Assembly (NCBI GenBank): GCA_003564775.1
Contig: PXEI01000004.1
Span: 1 to 7,040, forward strand
Reading direction: 5' to 3'
DNA from: Spirochaetaceae bacterium
GTDB lineage: Bacteria; Spirochaetota; Spirochaetia; DSM-27196; SLAA01
Length of the DNA: 7,040 bases
The notes under the pieces are model-generated. The model was not told where the DNA came from, made no database searches, and was given only the letters and a program-made list of their open reading frames with translations. The position numbers and the translations under genes were made by a program. Position 1 is the stretch's first letter; each line of letters begins with the position of its first letter. Positions 1 to 5,449 of this stretch are shown here, piece after piece.

Positions 1-1
1 G

Positions 2-283
2 CGCCGAGTTGAGGCTGCCTCGGTCGACTGTATTGTCACCAACCCACCTTTCGGGGTTCGCATGGGAAAAAAAACCGAGTTTGGCGCCTTCTACCGAGAC
101 CTGCTCCAGGAGTTCTCTGTGGTACTGAAGCCGGACGCGGTTGTGGCGCTGCTGGTAGGCAAACGCCGATATCTCTTTCTTGAGTCTGTTGATGCACGAA
201 GCGAGTTTGAGCTCTGCGGTTCGACCCTGATTGAGACGGCCGGGGTTTTTCCCGAACTCTTCGTGCTCCGGTATCGACCCTGA
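2..283 (+). CDS. Class I SAM-dependent RNA methyltransferase, C-terminal part (partial)
   Basis: The reading frame is open from the window edge and ends at TGA 281-283, so the start and the SAM-binding N-terminal part lie outside. About 93 residues are visible. They begin with a DCIVTNPPFG stretch, the catalytic motif IV (NPPF/Y) of N6-adenine or N2-guanine type methyltransferases, followed by VRMGKKTEFGAFYRDLL and a KPDAVVALLVG strand. The pattern NPPFGxRxG...LYRDLL matches the UPF0020/THUMP-associated rRNA and tRNA methyltransferases (RlmL-, Trm14- or TrmN-like). From family knowledge the substrate is a base in rRNA or tRNA; which one cannot be told from this fragment. A methionine codon at 62 is internal, because the NPPFG motif lies upstream of it in frame. 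The gene converges on the OmpA-family gene with a 45-bp gap. A DNA methyltransferase is the less likely alternative, as the typical target-recognition region is absent. Confidence 0.75.
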   Translation, partial: RRVEAASVDCIVTNPPFGVRMGKKTEFGAFYRDLLQEFSVVLKPDAVVALLVGKRRYLFLESVDARSEFELCGSTLIETAGVFPELFVLRYRP

Positions 284-298
284 GTCCTCCCTTTCGGA

Positions 299-311
299 CG
301 TACTCGGTACG
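299..311. other. Small hairpin between convergent genes
   Basis: CGTAC-TCG-GTACG forms a 5-bp stem with a 3-base loop in the 45-bp gap between the methyltransferase stop and the OmpA-family stop. There is no T-tract on either side, so it is at best a weak or bidirectional 3'-end element. Confidence 0.2.
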
Positions 312-328
312 ATATCGACATGAGCTTT

Positions 329-1594
329 CTAGTTCTCAAGTATGGTGAGCTCAACCCGGCGGTTGCGCCGGCGGCCGGCCTCGGTCATGTTGTCGGCCAC
401 GGGCCTCTCAGCACCAAAGCCGCGAGTGAGGATCTGGTCAAGCTCACGCACTCCAAGCTCCAAAAGGTACTCGGCAACCGAGTCGGCGCGCTCACGTGAG
501 AGCTGCAGCCGACCAGCCTCGGTGCCAGCAAGGGCGGTATGCCCAGTGACCAGGAGGTCGTACTCCCCGTAGCGTCGCAGAATTTCGGCAAGTTGATCCA
601 GCTTCGCTCGCTCTGTGTCACGCAACACGGCCGAGTCAGCGGCAAATTGAACGTTCTCAAGCGTGATCGTCACCCCGCGTTCATCTTCCTGCACATTTGA
701 CTCGTCTATGTTGAGCTCATCCAGGAGTTTTCGTATATCATCTACAGCAGCCCGGCGGTCAAGTGCCTCGCTTTCTATGACCCTACCGTCCGCCTCACCG
801 CTGAACTGTACAACCGTTCCATCGGTAAGATGCACAAGAAAGGTATAGATCTCTTCGTAGTAGTGCGGCCGGCCGCGGAGATCGTCCCAATACAAGACTT
901 GGTCTGAGAACCCGGTTATCAGCATGGGATAAGCGTTTCGGACACGAGGTTGGCGTGGAGCCTGGTGGAACACGTTGTATGTTACCGAGAAGCGGTGGAA
1001 CTCCTGCCCGTCCAGTTCAGCAGTGCCCAGGTACTCATACACAACATCGATTGGAAAATGAAATGCTTCTTGAAGTCCAAAATTGCGCCGAAAGTCATGC
1101 ACCTCACTTCCGGTGTGCGTCCAACGGTGCCCGGGGCTAATCTGCTCATCTGGGAAAACCGGCACATCCCGAACTACCGGCATGAAAAACTCTGGTGAGA
1201 TCTCGAACCGACCTCTTGAGTCTCTGCGGAACTCGGTGGGATATTCTTCACCCCAACGGTACACCTGACCGTGGCCGGTACTCTCTTCCGAGGTGTGATA
1301 CACGGCCGAGATATGAGCGTCGTCCTCGCCAAGATCGCTCACCTCTATCGCTGCTCGGTTCAGAATAGTAGCTGAATGCGAGTGGACACCGTTTATACGG
1401 ACATCCTGCTCTACCGTCGATAGAATCCGATAGCGCTCTCCCTCCGAGTACTTAAACCGGAACTCACGAGCCTCATTTGCGTGCAGGTAAGCACCGCTCA
1501 ACATCAACATCGATGCCGCCAGTAGCAGCGCACAAAGAGCTCGGCGGAGACCGCGCTCTGGAAATACTCTCACATGTGTTGTTTTCGGCTGCAT
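329..1594 (-). CDS. OmpA-family outer-membrane/periplasmic protein with signal peptide
   Basis: I chose the ATG at 1592-1594 (421 residues) because GGGAG lies 4 bases before it; an in-frame ATG 27 bases further upstream lacks a comparable ribosome binding site. Residues 1-40 form a signal peptide: basic start (VRVFPERGLRR), hydrophobic core (ALCALLLAASMLMLSGAYL), and a likely signal peptidase I site after LHA. No lipobox cysteine sits at the cleavage site. Residues about 42-290 are a beta-rich, charged domain that I do not recognise. Residues about 308-419 are an OmpA-C-like domain: VQFAADSAVL, then TGHTALAGTEAGRLQLSRERADSVAEYL split across two conserved blocks, and a closing RRRNRRVEL. Such domains normally tether the envelope to peptidoglycan. 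The conserved arginine of the LSxxRA block is present (R369), but the aspartate of GHTD is alanine (A354), so binding may be altered. The gene stands alone on its strand. Its promoter is not obvious. Confidence 0.85.
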   Translation of the reverse strand: MQPKTTHVRVFPERGLRRALCALLLAASMLMLSGAYLHANEAREFRFKYSEGERYRILSTVEQDVRINGVHSHSATILNRAAIEVSDLGEDDAHISAVYHTSEESTGHGQVYRWGEEYPTEFRRDSRGRFEISPEFFMPVVRDVPVFPDEQISPGHRWTHTGSEVHDFRRNFGLQEAFHFPIDVVYEYLGTAELDGQEFHRFSVTYNVFHQAPRQPRVRNAYPMLITGFSDQVLYWDDLRGRPHYYEEIYTFLVHLTDGTVVQFSGEADGRVIESEALDRRAAVDDIRKLLDELNIDESNVQEDERGVTITLENVQFAADSAVLRDTERAKLDQLAEILRRYGEYDLLVTGHTALAGTEAGRLQLSRERADSVAEYLLELGVRELDQILTRGFGAERPVADNMTEAGRRRNRRVELTILEN

Positions 1595-1645
1595 AAACTC
1601 CCTCTCTACAATACTCGGCATGTACAGCCCTTAGATGAACCAACC

Positions 1646-1674
1646 TTGACAAAGGGTATCGCGCAAGCTACATT
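1646..1674 (+). promoter_or_regulatory. Sigma-70-type promoter
   Basis: TTGACA (1646-1651, perfect -35) is followed by a 17-base spacer and TACATT (1669-1674, 4 of 6 matches to TATAAT). Transcription would start near 1681 and run towards the RNA-binding protein gene, giving a leader of about 355 bases, or a small RNA. The same stretch lies upstream of the divergent OmpA-family gene. Confidence 0.55.
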
Positions 1675-1729
1675 ACATCCCGGCAAAGAGATACATATTC
1701 GTTGAACGAGTAATAACCATGCTTTCCCG

Positions 1730-1795
1730 CGCAGCGTACGGTTTGACACGACGCTGCGGTGATTGCAGCGCTGGAAACCCTTAGGGGCTCGCCCC
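1730..1795 (+). promoter_or_regulatory. Competing hairpins, attenuator-like
   Basis: CGCAGCGT (1730-1737) is perfectly complementary to ACGCTGCG (1751-1758). Part of the second segment, CGCTGC (1752-1757), can instead pair with GCAGCG (1765-1770). The two hairpins exclude each other. A third, GGGG-CTCG-CCCC (1784-1795), follows and is trailed by the pyrimidine-rich ACTTCTTTCC, a weak terminator shape. A 21-codon ORF (1719-1784) covers the switch region but has no good ribosome binding site. The shape resembles an attenuator; the function is inferred only. Confidence 0.3.
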
Positions 1796-1865
1796 ACTTC
1801 TTTCCATGATGGTCAAGTACACAGTTCGCACGCGTAGCTAAGGGGCCCATTTTTGGGTTCCACGC

Positions 1866-1896
1866 GTGATCTTCATGCCGTTGAACAGTATACTGT
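1866..1896 (+). promoter_or_regulatory. 12-bp palindrome overlapping a second -10-like hexamer
   Basis: ACAGTATACTGT (1885-1896) is a perfect palindrome. It contains TATACT (1889-1894), 5 of 6 matches to the -10 consensus, with a poor -35 candidate GTGATC (1866-1871) 17 bases upstream. A palindrome over a -10 box is a common layout for a repressor operator. Alternatively it is a short RNA hairpin just before the AAGGAGGT sequence at 1899-1906. Confidence 0.35.
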
Positions 1897-1898
1897 AA

Positions 1899-1972
1899 AA
1901 GGAGGTCGGCACAGACCCGTGGCGTTTATGGTAGCGTGCATAAGCATTTGGAGTTTTGGATACTCCGCGTAG
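1899..1972 (+). other. Possible 17-codon leader ORF with strong Shine-Dalgarno
   Basis: AAGGAGGT (1899-1906) is close to the ideal Shine-Dalgarno sequence. The only ORF behind it starts with GTG at 1919 (12 bases after the motif, slightly far) and ends at TAG 1970-1972. It would encode the hydrophobic peptide MAFMVACISIWSFGYSA. It is in frame with the downstream RNA-binding protein gene but separated from it by this stop and another at 2000-2002. It may be a translated leader peptide, or the motif may be part of an RNA structure. I have no family evidence. Confidence 0.25.
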
Positions 1973-1987
1973 CGCTACGACTACCAT
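1928..1987 (+). promoter_or_regulatory. Alternative stem-loops just upstream of the start of the RNA-binding protein gene
   Basis: ATGGTAG (1928-1934) pairs perfectly with CTACCAT (1981-1987). Alternatively GTAGCG (1931-1936) pairs with CGCTAC (1973-1978), and GTAGCGCTAC (1969-1978) is itself a palindrome. Inside either closure sits a fixed hairpin, GGAGT (1950-1954) with ACTCC (1962-1966). The element ends 36 bases before the GGGAG ribosome binding site of the downstream gene, a place where RNA structure could act on translation. Confidence 0.35.
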
Positions 1988-2035
1988 TTCTGGGTTTTCT
2001 AGATGGGCCGACAAGATTTCGAAGGGAGAAAAGGT

Positions 2036-2647
2036 ATGGGCGACAACACACGCACGCACTCTATTGATGAGGCGGCATTACGGGAACACATCGAGGACAT
2101 CCTTCGGCGCATTGAAGAAGAAGAGGATCCGCAAGAGTTAAATGCGTACCGACGTTTGTTCAAGAAGCACGTGCCGTTGTTTCGACGGGGATATTTTGCA
2201 GGCTTTATCATTAAGCATGGACTCCTGCAGAATGAAAACAGTGACGGTCGGCCTCGAGCAAAGCGTGCTCGAAGAGAGGACTCCCGTAAGGCAGAGTCTC
2301 GCAAGGATGACAACAAGCGGGCACGTGCGCAGGATAATGCGCCGAGTCCAGTTGCAGCGGCTGATGAAAGATTTCGCGAGGAAGGTTCCGAGAACTCCGA
2401 AAGTGGCCTGACCAGCGTTTTTATCGGAATAGGGAAGAATCGCAGAGTGTATCCCAAGGATCTTATCCAGCTGTTCTCTGAAATTGAAAACATCGAGACG
2501 GCAGACATAGGCCAGATCAAGATACTGGACAACTACTCCTTTGTAGAGGTCAATCCCGAAAAGGCACAGGCGGCAATTGAGCATCTGAACGGCAGCGAGT
2601 ACCGCGGACGCAAAGTCACGGTAAACTTTGCTCGCCGTAAAGACTAG
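2036..2647 (+). CDS. DbpA-type RNA-binding domain protein (no helicase)
   Basis: The start ATG at 2036 is preceded by GGGAG (2024-2028) at 7 bases; an in-frame ATG at 2003 has no ribosome binding site and directly follows a stop. The product has 203 residues. Residues 10-65 are helical and include ELNAYRRLFKKHVPLFRRGYFAGFI. Residues about 70-120 are a low-complexity, strongly charged linker rich in Arg, Lys, Asp and Glu. Residues 127-201 match the C-terminal RNA-binding domain of the DEAD-box helicase DbpA: SVFIGIGKNRRVYPKDLI, then ADIGQIKI, the NYSFVEV strand (RNP-1 position) and a closing GRKVTVNFAR. In DbpA this RRM-like domain binds hairpin 92 of 23S rRNA. Here there are no helicase motifs, so it is a stand-alone RNA binder, probably cytoplasmic; the RNA target is unknown. 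It stands alone on its strand behind a long structured leader, which raises the idea of autoregulation. Confidence 0.85.
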   Translation: MGDNTRTHSIDEAALREHIEDILRRIEEEEDPQELNAYRRLFKKHVPLFRRGYFAGFIIKHGLLQNENSDGRPRAKRARREDSRKAESRKDDNKRARAQDNAPSPVAAADERFREEGSENSESGLTSVFIGIGKNRRVYPKDLIQLFSEIENIETADIGQIKILDNYSFVEVNPEKAQAAIEHLNGSEYRGRKVTVNFARRKD

Positions 2648-2660
2648 TTTCTGAATGAAC

Positions 2661-2710
2661 TGAGACCCGACTGAACGAATGAGAGCCTTCTCAGCTCGTT
2701 CGGGGTCTCA
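2661..2710. terminator. Long hairpin between convergent genes, probable bidirectional terminator
   Basis: TGAGACCC (2661-2668) pairs with GGGTCTCA (2703-2710). After a small bulge GAACGA (2673-2678) pairs with TCGTTC (2696-2701), and the tip folds as TGAGA-GCCT-TCTCA (2680-2693). It lies 13 bases after the stop of the RNA-binding protein gene and 23 bases from the stop of the convergent membrane protein gene. Neither strand shows a following T-tract, so intrinsic termination would be inefficient; 3'-end protection is another possible role. Confidence 0.5.
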
Positions 2711-2716
2711 TGCCGC

Positions 2717-2731
2717 GCGGTGCGGTGCGGT
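2717..2731. repeat. Three tandem GCGGT units
   Basis: GCGGT is repeated three times without interruption, ending two bases before the stop codon of the - strand membrane protein gene. It is probably a simple microsatellite of no known role. Confidence 0.4.
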
Positions 2732-2733
2732 GC

Positions 2734-3687
2734 TTAGAGAAAGAAATAGCTCATAGCAGCCAAAGCCAACACGACATTCAGGAACAAACCACCCACTAGA
2801 CAGATACCGGAGATCAGTTCGAACATGGCGGCTGCCCGTCCTGCCTGGCGAGCCTGTTGGGTATCCTTGGAGCTACCGAACTCCAGAATCTCTAGATCCC
2901 TTCGGGCACGAAGGTACCGCCCCTCTTTCCACAGATGGCGATACACGAAGAACAGCGCCACTCCAGGAGGAGCAAGCGGAAGAACAGGCAAGAGCGCCCC
3001 AACGCTTGCGAACACTGCCGAGAAGAAGTCGAGGGGCGGCCGTATAGCAAGATATGCAAGCACTGTGAGCGTGAGAATACCTCCTGCCAAAGACAGCGGG
3101 GTCAGCTGGTTCCAGTACTCATTGCGCTGCCGCCCACACCATATTGCCCGCCGCACCACTGTCTCGTCCGGCCCATCGTACATCACCACCAGCAAGGGAT
3201 CGCTCCGGGCTGCAAGAAATACCGCTCGGCCAGCCTTGCGAACTACGGTACCGGCAACATAGATCTTGCTGCCTTCGGTAAGTGATGTCATTCGCTGCCA
3301 CCGTAAGACCGACGGCGTACGATCCGGTAGCTGTCCGCCTGCCTCGTCCACAGTCACTCCAAAATCCTCGGTTGGGAGCATGTAAACTCGGACGTCTCCC
3401 ATTTCCACAGCGACCGATAGGCTTCCGCTACGCAACCAGATGATGCTGTCGTCCTCAATTGCCTCGAGCGCACCAAAGAACCTGTAAGCACCTATCTCCA
3501 AGGTCCCGCTGACCTCGTGCTCACGAACATCCCGGTAGCTCAGCACCGGCAGAACAGCACGGGTGAGTACTCGCTGACGAAAAACCCGCCACTGCTTCCT
3601 GACCGCAAATGCCCCAATGCCGGGAATAGCCACGTAAAAAAGCATGCCAACGAGGAAGATTACTGTTGGTAATGAGCCCATGTTCAC
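2734..3687 (-). CDS. Multi-spanning membrane protein of unknown function
   Basis: The start is GTG at 3685-3687, with GGAG 8 bases before it; an ATG two codons later is too far from this site. The product has 317 residues. Hydrophobic segments lie at about 6-28, 196-215, 219-249 (possibly two spans) and 289-316. Between the first and second lies a soluble, beta-rich domain (about 50-190). Its stretch EGSKIYVAGTVVRKAGRAVF resembles in pattern the small beta domain found between membrane spans in GIDE/MULAN-type proteins, but this similarity is weak and made by eye. A charged loop (WKEGRYLRARRDLEI) and a short stretch rich in Gln and Ala separate the last spans. No catalytic motif is visible. 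It is divergent from the hydrolase gene at 3726 and may be a lineage-specific envelope protein. Membrane location is well supported; function is not. Confidence 0.75.
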   Translation of the reverse strand: MNMGSLPTVIFLVGMLFYVAIPGIGAFAVRKQWRVFRQRVLTRAVLPVLSYRDVREHEVSGTLEIGAYRFFGALEAIEDDSIIWLRSGSLSVAVEMGDVRVYMLPTEDFGVTVDEAGGQLPDRTPSVLRWQRMTSLTEGSKIYVAGTVVRKAGRAVFLAARSDPLLVVMYDGPDETVVRRAIWCGRQRNEYWNQLTPLSLAGGILTLTVLAYLAIRPPLDFFSAVFASVGALLPVLPLAPPGVALFFVYRHLWKEGRYLRARRDLEILEFGSSKDTQQARQAGRAAAMFELISGICLVGGLFLNVVLALAAMSYFFL

Positions 3688-3716
3688 TTGTTTCTCTCCA
3701 AATAAATTACTATCTT
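3688..3716 (+). promoter_or_regulatory. Possible promoter for the metallo-hydrolase gene
   Basis: TTGTTT (3688-3693), a 17-base spacer and TATCTT (3711-3716) would place the transcription start near 3723, only about three bases before the ATG at 3726. The mRNA would then be nearly leaderless, which fits the poorly placed AGGA (3720-3723, 2 bases from the ATG). Confidence 0.3.
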
Positions 3717-3725
3717 AGCAGGACT

Positions 3726-4409
3726 ATGGTAGAGCGAATCATTGTTGGACCGATGTATGCAAACACCTATATCGTCTCCACCGGAAAGAAAGAGTGCATC
3801 ATCGTGGACCCAGGTGCCGATGCAGCTCATATTTGTAGCCGTCTAGAAACCCTTAACATGATACCACAAGCTATTGTGCTCACCCATGGTCACCTTGATC
3901 ATATGAGCGCGGCACGGGCTATTCAACTGCATTATCAGGAGCGCGGAACAACTATTCCAGTAGGCGTTAATTCCGGAGACGGTCGCTACTTTTCGGAGAG
4001 CTCTGCGCGAGTTCACGAGACCGCGTTTGAGACCTTGGGAGAGTCAGGCAGCGTACTCTTTGAAGAACTGTATGCGACGCCTCCAGATATCGACTTTGAC
4101 CTTGAAGACGGACACGCCATTCTGGACTCCGATCTCATCGTCGTCACGACGCCCGGACATACACCCGGCAGCGTCTGCATTTACAGTGAACAACGCGCTG
4201 CGTTATTCTCAGGTGACACGCTCATTTTCACTGGTATTGGCAAGACAGATCTCTCGGACGGCGATGAAGAGTCACTTCTAAACAGCATCCGCACTCGACT
4301 GTATACCTTGCCAGCCGACACCCGCCTGTTCCCGGGGCACGGCCCTTTCTCAAACATAGAGAGAGAAATTCAGAACAACACACTTGCCGAGGCTCAGAGA
4401 ACTTTCTGA
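3726..4409 (+). CDS. Metallo-beta-lactamase-fold hydrolase, glyoxalase II-like
   Basis: The start ATG 3726 is chosen because the protein then begins MVERIIVGPMYANTYIV, the normal N-terminus of this family; upstream start codons would overlap the divergent gene. The product has 227 residues. The metal-binding set is complete: HGHLDH (H54, H56, D58, H59), H145 in TPGHTPGS, D164 in FSGDTL and H205 in FPGHGP, which predicts a two-metal (Zn/Fe) active site. The segment GIGKTDLSDGDEESLLNSI is typical of the small glyoxalase II-like (YcbL/GloB-related) branch. Members hydrolyse thioesters such as S-lactoylglutathione, but many have unknown substrates. The usual C-terminal substrate-binding helical domain of classical GloB is missing, so the exact substrate is open. 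It converges on the 130-residue gene with a 14-bp gap and no terminator. Confidence 0.88.
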   Translation: MVERIIVGPMYANTYIVSTGKKECIIVDPGADAAHICSRLETLNMIPQAIVLTHGHLDHMSAARAIQLHYQERGTTIPVGVNSGDGRYFSESSARVHETAFETLGESGSVLFEELYATPPDIDFDLEDGHAILDSDLIVVTTPGHTPGSVCIYSEQRAALFSGDTLIFTGIGKTDLSDGDEESLLNSIRTRLYTLPADTRLFPGHGPFSNIEREIQNNTLAEAQRTF

Positions 4410-4423
4410 AATTGGGTGGGGCT

Positions 4424-4816
4424 CTAGACGAGGAGGCTTACAGCTACGCCGGACTCAACGAGACCATTTGTGTATCCGGCCGCCTCTAGCCGAGTAAGAG
4501 TAGAGCTTAGTTCTTGTTTATAACGATCAATCAGTGCGTCAACGGCCTCAGGAGACATCCCCTCGTCGTGACGCTGATACTCAGATGTTCCCTGCATGCG
4601 AACAAGACGATCAATGAGGGTGTCAAGTATCCTGAGACGGGACATCGAAAAGCCCATTGTTTCCCCATCGGTGGGGACTCCCTGCACGTGGCGAAAGCGA
4701 GCATAAACCGCGCTACCACTGACCGGAAGAGAAATTCTTCCATCCGCGTACCGTGCACGCAACAACTCTTGCACCGGAACAGCAGAACGCGACGGCTGAA
4801 TCATCGAATCCAACAT
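4424..4816 (-). CDS. Conserved-looking hypothetical protein, 130 residues
   Basis: I do not recognise the family. The ATG at 4814-4816 is preceded by GGAGG at 9 bases, a good ribosome binding site. There is no signal peptide or membrane span. Residues 10-50 are a mixed region with RARYADGRISLPVSGSAVYARF, which looks like short beta strands. Residues 57-76 (FSMSRLRILDTLIDRLVRMQ) and 88-114 (SPEAVDALIDRYKQELSSTLTRLEAAG) are probably amphipathic helices. The end, GVAVSLLV, is hydrophobic. It lies 100 bases downstream of the dksA-like gene on the same strand without an obvious promoter or terminator between, so it is probably cotranscribed. That link suggests, but does not show, a regulatory role. 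The strong start signal and the absence of a better overlapping ORF support it as a real gene. Confidence 0.65.
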   Translation of the reverse strand: MLDSMIQPSRSAVPVQELLRARYADGRISLPVSGSAVYARFRHVQGVPTDGETMGFSMSRLRILDTLIDRLVRMQGTSEYQRHDEGMSPEAVDALIDRYKQELSSTLTRLEAAGYTNGLVESGVAVSLLV

Positions 4817-4889
4817 CCCCAGTATCCTCCACTTAATGTATCGGAAGATGACGGAGAAGCTTGAGTTCGTTAGGTCTTCTGCGCAAGTT

Positions 4890-4912
4890 GCAGGTAGAGG
4901 GTACGCAGGTAG
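4890..4912. repeat. 8-bp direct repeat between the DksA-like gene and the 130-residue gene
   Basis: GCAGGTAG occurs at 4890-4897 and 4905-4912, a 15-base period, and is followed by AGTTAGTTAG running into the stop codon of the DksA-like gene. In addition GTACGC (4901-4906) is complementary to GCGTAC over that stop codon. No role is evident. Confidence 0.3.
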
Positions 4913-4916
4913 TTAG

Positions 4917-5273
4917 TTAGCGCGTACGCCGTTCCTCCGCCGTTTTGCAGTCAATACACATAAGCGCGTACGGAATAGCCTCAAGCCGTTCAACGGGGAT
5001 CTTTTTGCCACATTTCATGCATTGCCCGTAGTGATTCATCTCGATCCGGGCCAGTGCCGAGTCAATAAGCCTGAGCCGTTTCATTTCTTGCGCGCCGATT
5101 GCTTCAATAGTCTTCATGTCGATATCGTCGGAGGCAATATCGACCAGGTCCTTGCCTTCCATACCCTCAACAATTTCCTGAAACTCTTCGTTCTCGGACT
5201 GCAGATTATCAAAGATATCCTGCTTGAGCTGCAAGAGCGAGGCTTTCATTTTTTCGACAAACGCTTTTTCCAT
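4917..5273 (-). CDS. dksA: DksA/TraR-family zinc-finger transcription regulator
   Basis: The ATG at 5271-5273 has AGGAG 6 bases before it. The product has 118 residues, shorter than E. coli DksA (151) but normal for many DksA-like proteins. Residues 1-40 and 50-80 form the two helices of a coiled coil. The tip carries DLVDIA (D42, D45, A47), matching the DxxDxA motif that reaches the RNA polymerase active site through the secondary channel. Residues 85-109 form the C4 zinc finger: C85-x2-C88-x17-C106-x2-C109 with the sequence CMKCGKKIPVERLEAIPYAL, typical of the family. From family knowledge it changes initiation at rRNA, tRNA and biosynthesis promoters, usually together with ppGpp. It lies downstream of tRNA-Gly and has its own likely promoter. 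All key residues are intact. The symbol reflects family; orthology to E. coli dksA rather than a paralogue is not proven. Confidence 0.88.
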   Translation of the reverse strand: MEKAFVEKMKASLLQLKQDIFDNLQSENEEFQEIVEGMEGKDLVDIASDDIDMKTIEAIGAQEMKRLRLIDSALARIEMNHYGQCMKCGKKIPVERLEAIPYALMCIDCKTAEERRTR

Positions 5274-5320
5274 TCCGAGCTCCTACCGTAAATTGGAACA
5301 CCCTATGCGCGATGAACGTA

Positions 5321-5351
5321 CATATATGCCTAATCACCCACTTATTGTCAA
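5321..5351 (-). promoter_or_regulatory. Promoter of the DksA-like gene
   Basis: On the - strand a perfect TTGACA (5346-5351) is followed after 19 bases by TATATG (5321-5326). The spacer is longer than ideal, and the -10 is a 4 of 6 match. Transcription would start about 40 bases before the ATG at 5273. An upstream direct repeat of TTGAAC (5355-5360 and 5369-5374) could be an upstream site. Confidence 0.45.
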
Positions 5352-5407
5352 GTAGTTGAACCATAGAATTGAACGCAATTAAAAATCTTGAGAATAATGA
5401 TGTTGTG

Positions 5408-5431
5408 ACGTTTGTGGTGTTAAACGTTTTT
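5408..5431 (+). other. AT-rich hairpin with T-tract in tRNA-dksA gap
   Basis: ACGTTT-GTGGTGTT-AAACGT forms a 6-bp stem followed by TTTT on the + strand, a terminator-like shape. No + strand gene is seen upstream of it. On the - strand it lies downstream of tRNA-Gly but lacks the T-tract in that direction. The role is uncertain. Confidence 0.25.
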
Positions 5432-5449
5432 CAGCAACACTGATTCCGA

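Larger units (their letters stand above)
1595..2035. other. 441-bp intergenic region with promoter and structured leader
   Basis: No protein gene with a convincing start and family resemblance lies here on either strand. The part nearest 1594 is the 5' region of the OmpA-family gene on the - strand. The rest reads as a long leader of the downstream RNA-binding protein gene on the + strand. It contains a sigma-70-like promoter (1646-1674), competing hairpins between 1730 and 1795, a 12-bp palindrome (1885-1896), an AAGGAGGT Shine-Dalgarno-like sequence (1899-1906) without a long ORF behind it, and complementary segments between 1928 and 1987. I could not match it to tmRNA, SRP RNA, RNase P RNA, 6S RNA or a riboswitch class by eye. 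It could equally hold an independent small RNA. Confidence 0.6.

Noticed and set aside
1743..1771. Second TTGACA (1743-1748) as a promoter
   Set aside because: No -10-like hexamer lies 16-19 bases downstream; the region there is CAGCGC-like and GC-rich.
1999..2584. Two long - strand ORFs (177 and 148 residues) opposite the DbpA-domain gene
   Set aside because: The + strand gene has a recognisable domain and a good start; the - strand products are serine- and arginine-rich shadows without motifs.
4901..4926. GTACGC/GCGTAC hairpin over the stop codon of the DksA-like gene as a terminator
   Set aside because: The stem is only 6 bp with a 14-base loop and no T-tract follows on the - strand.
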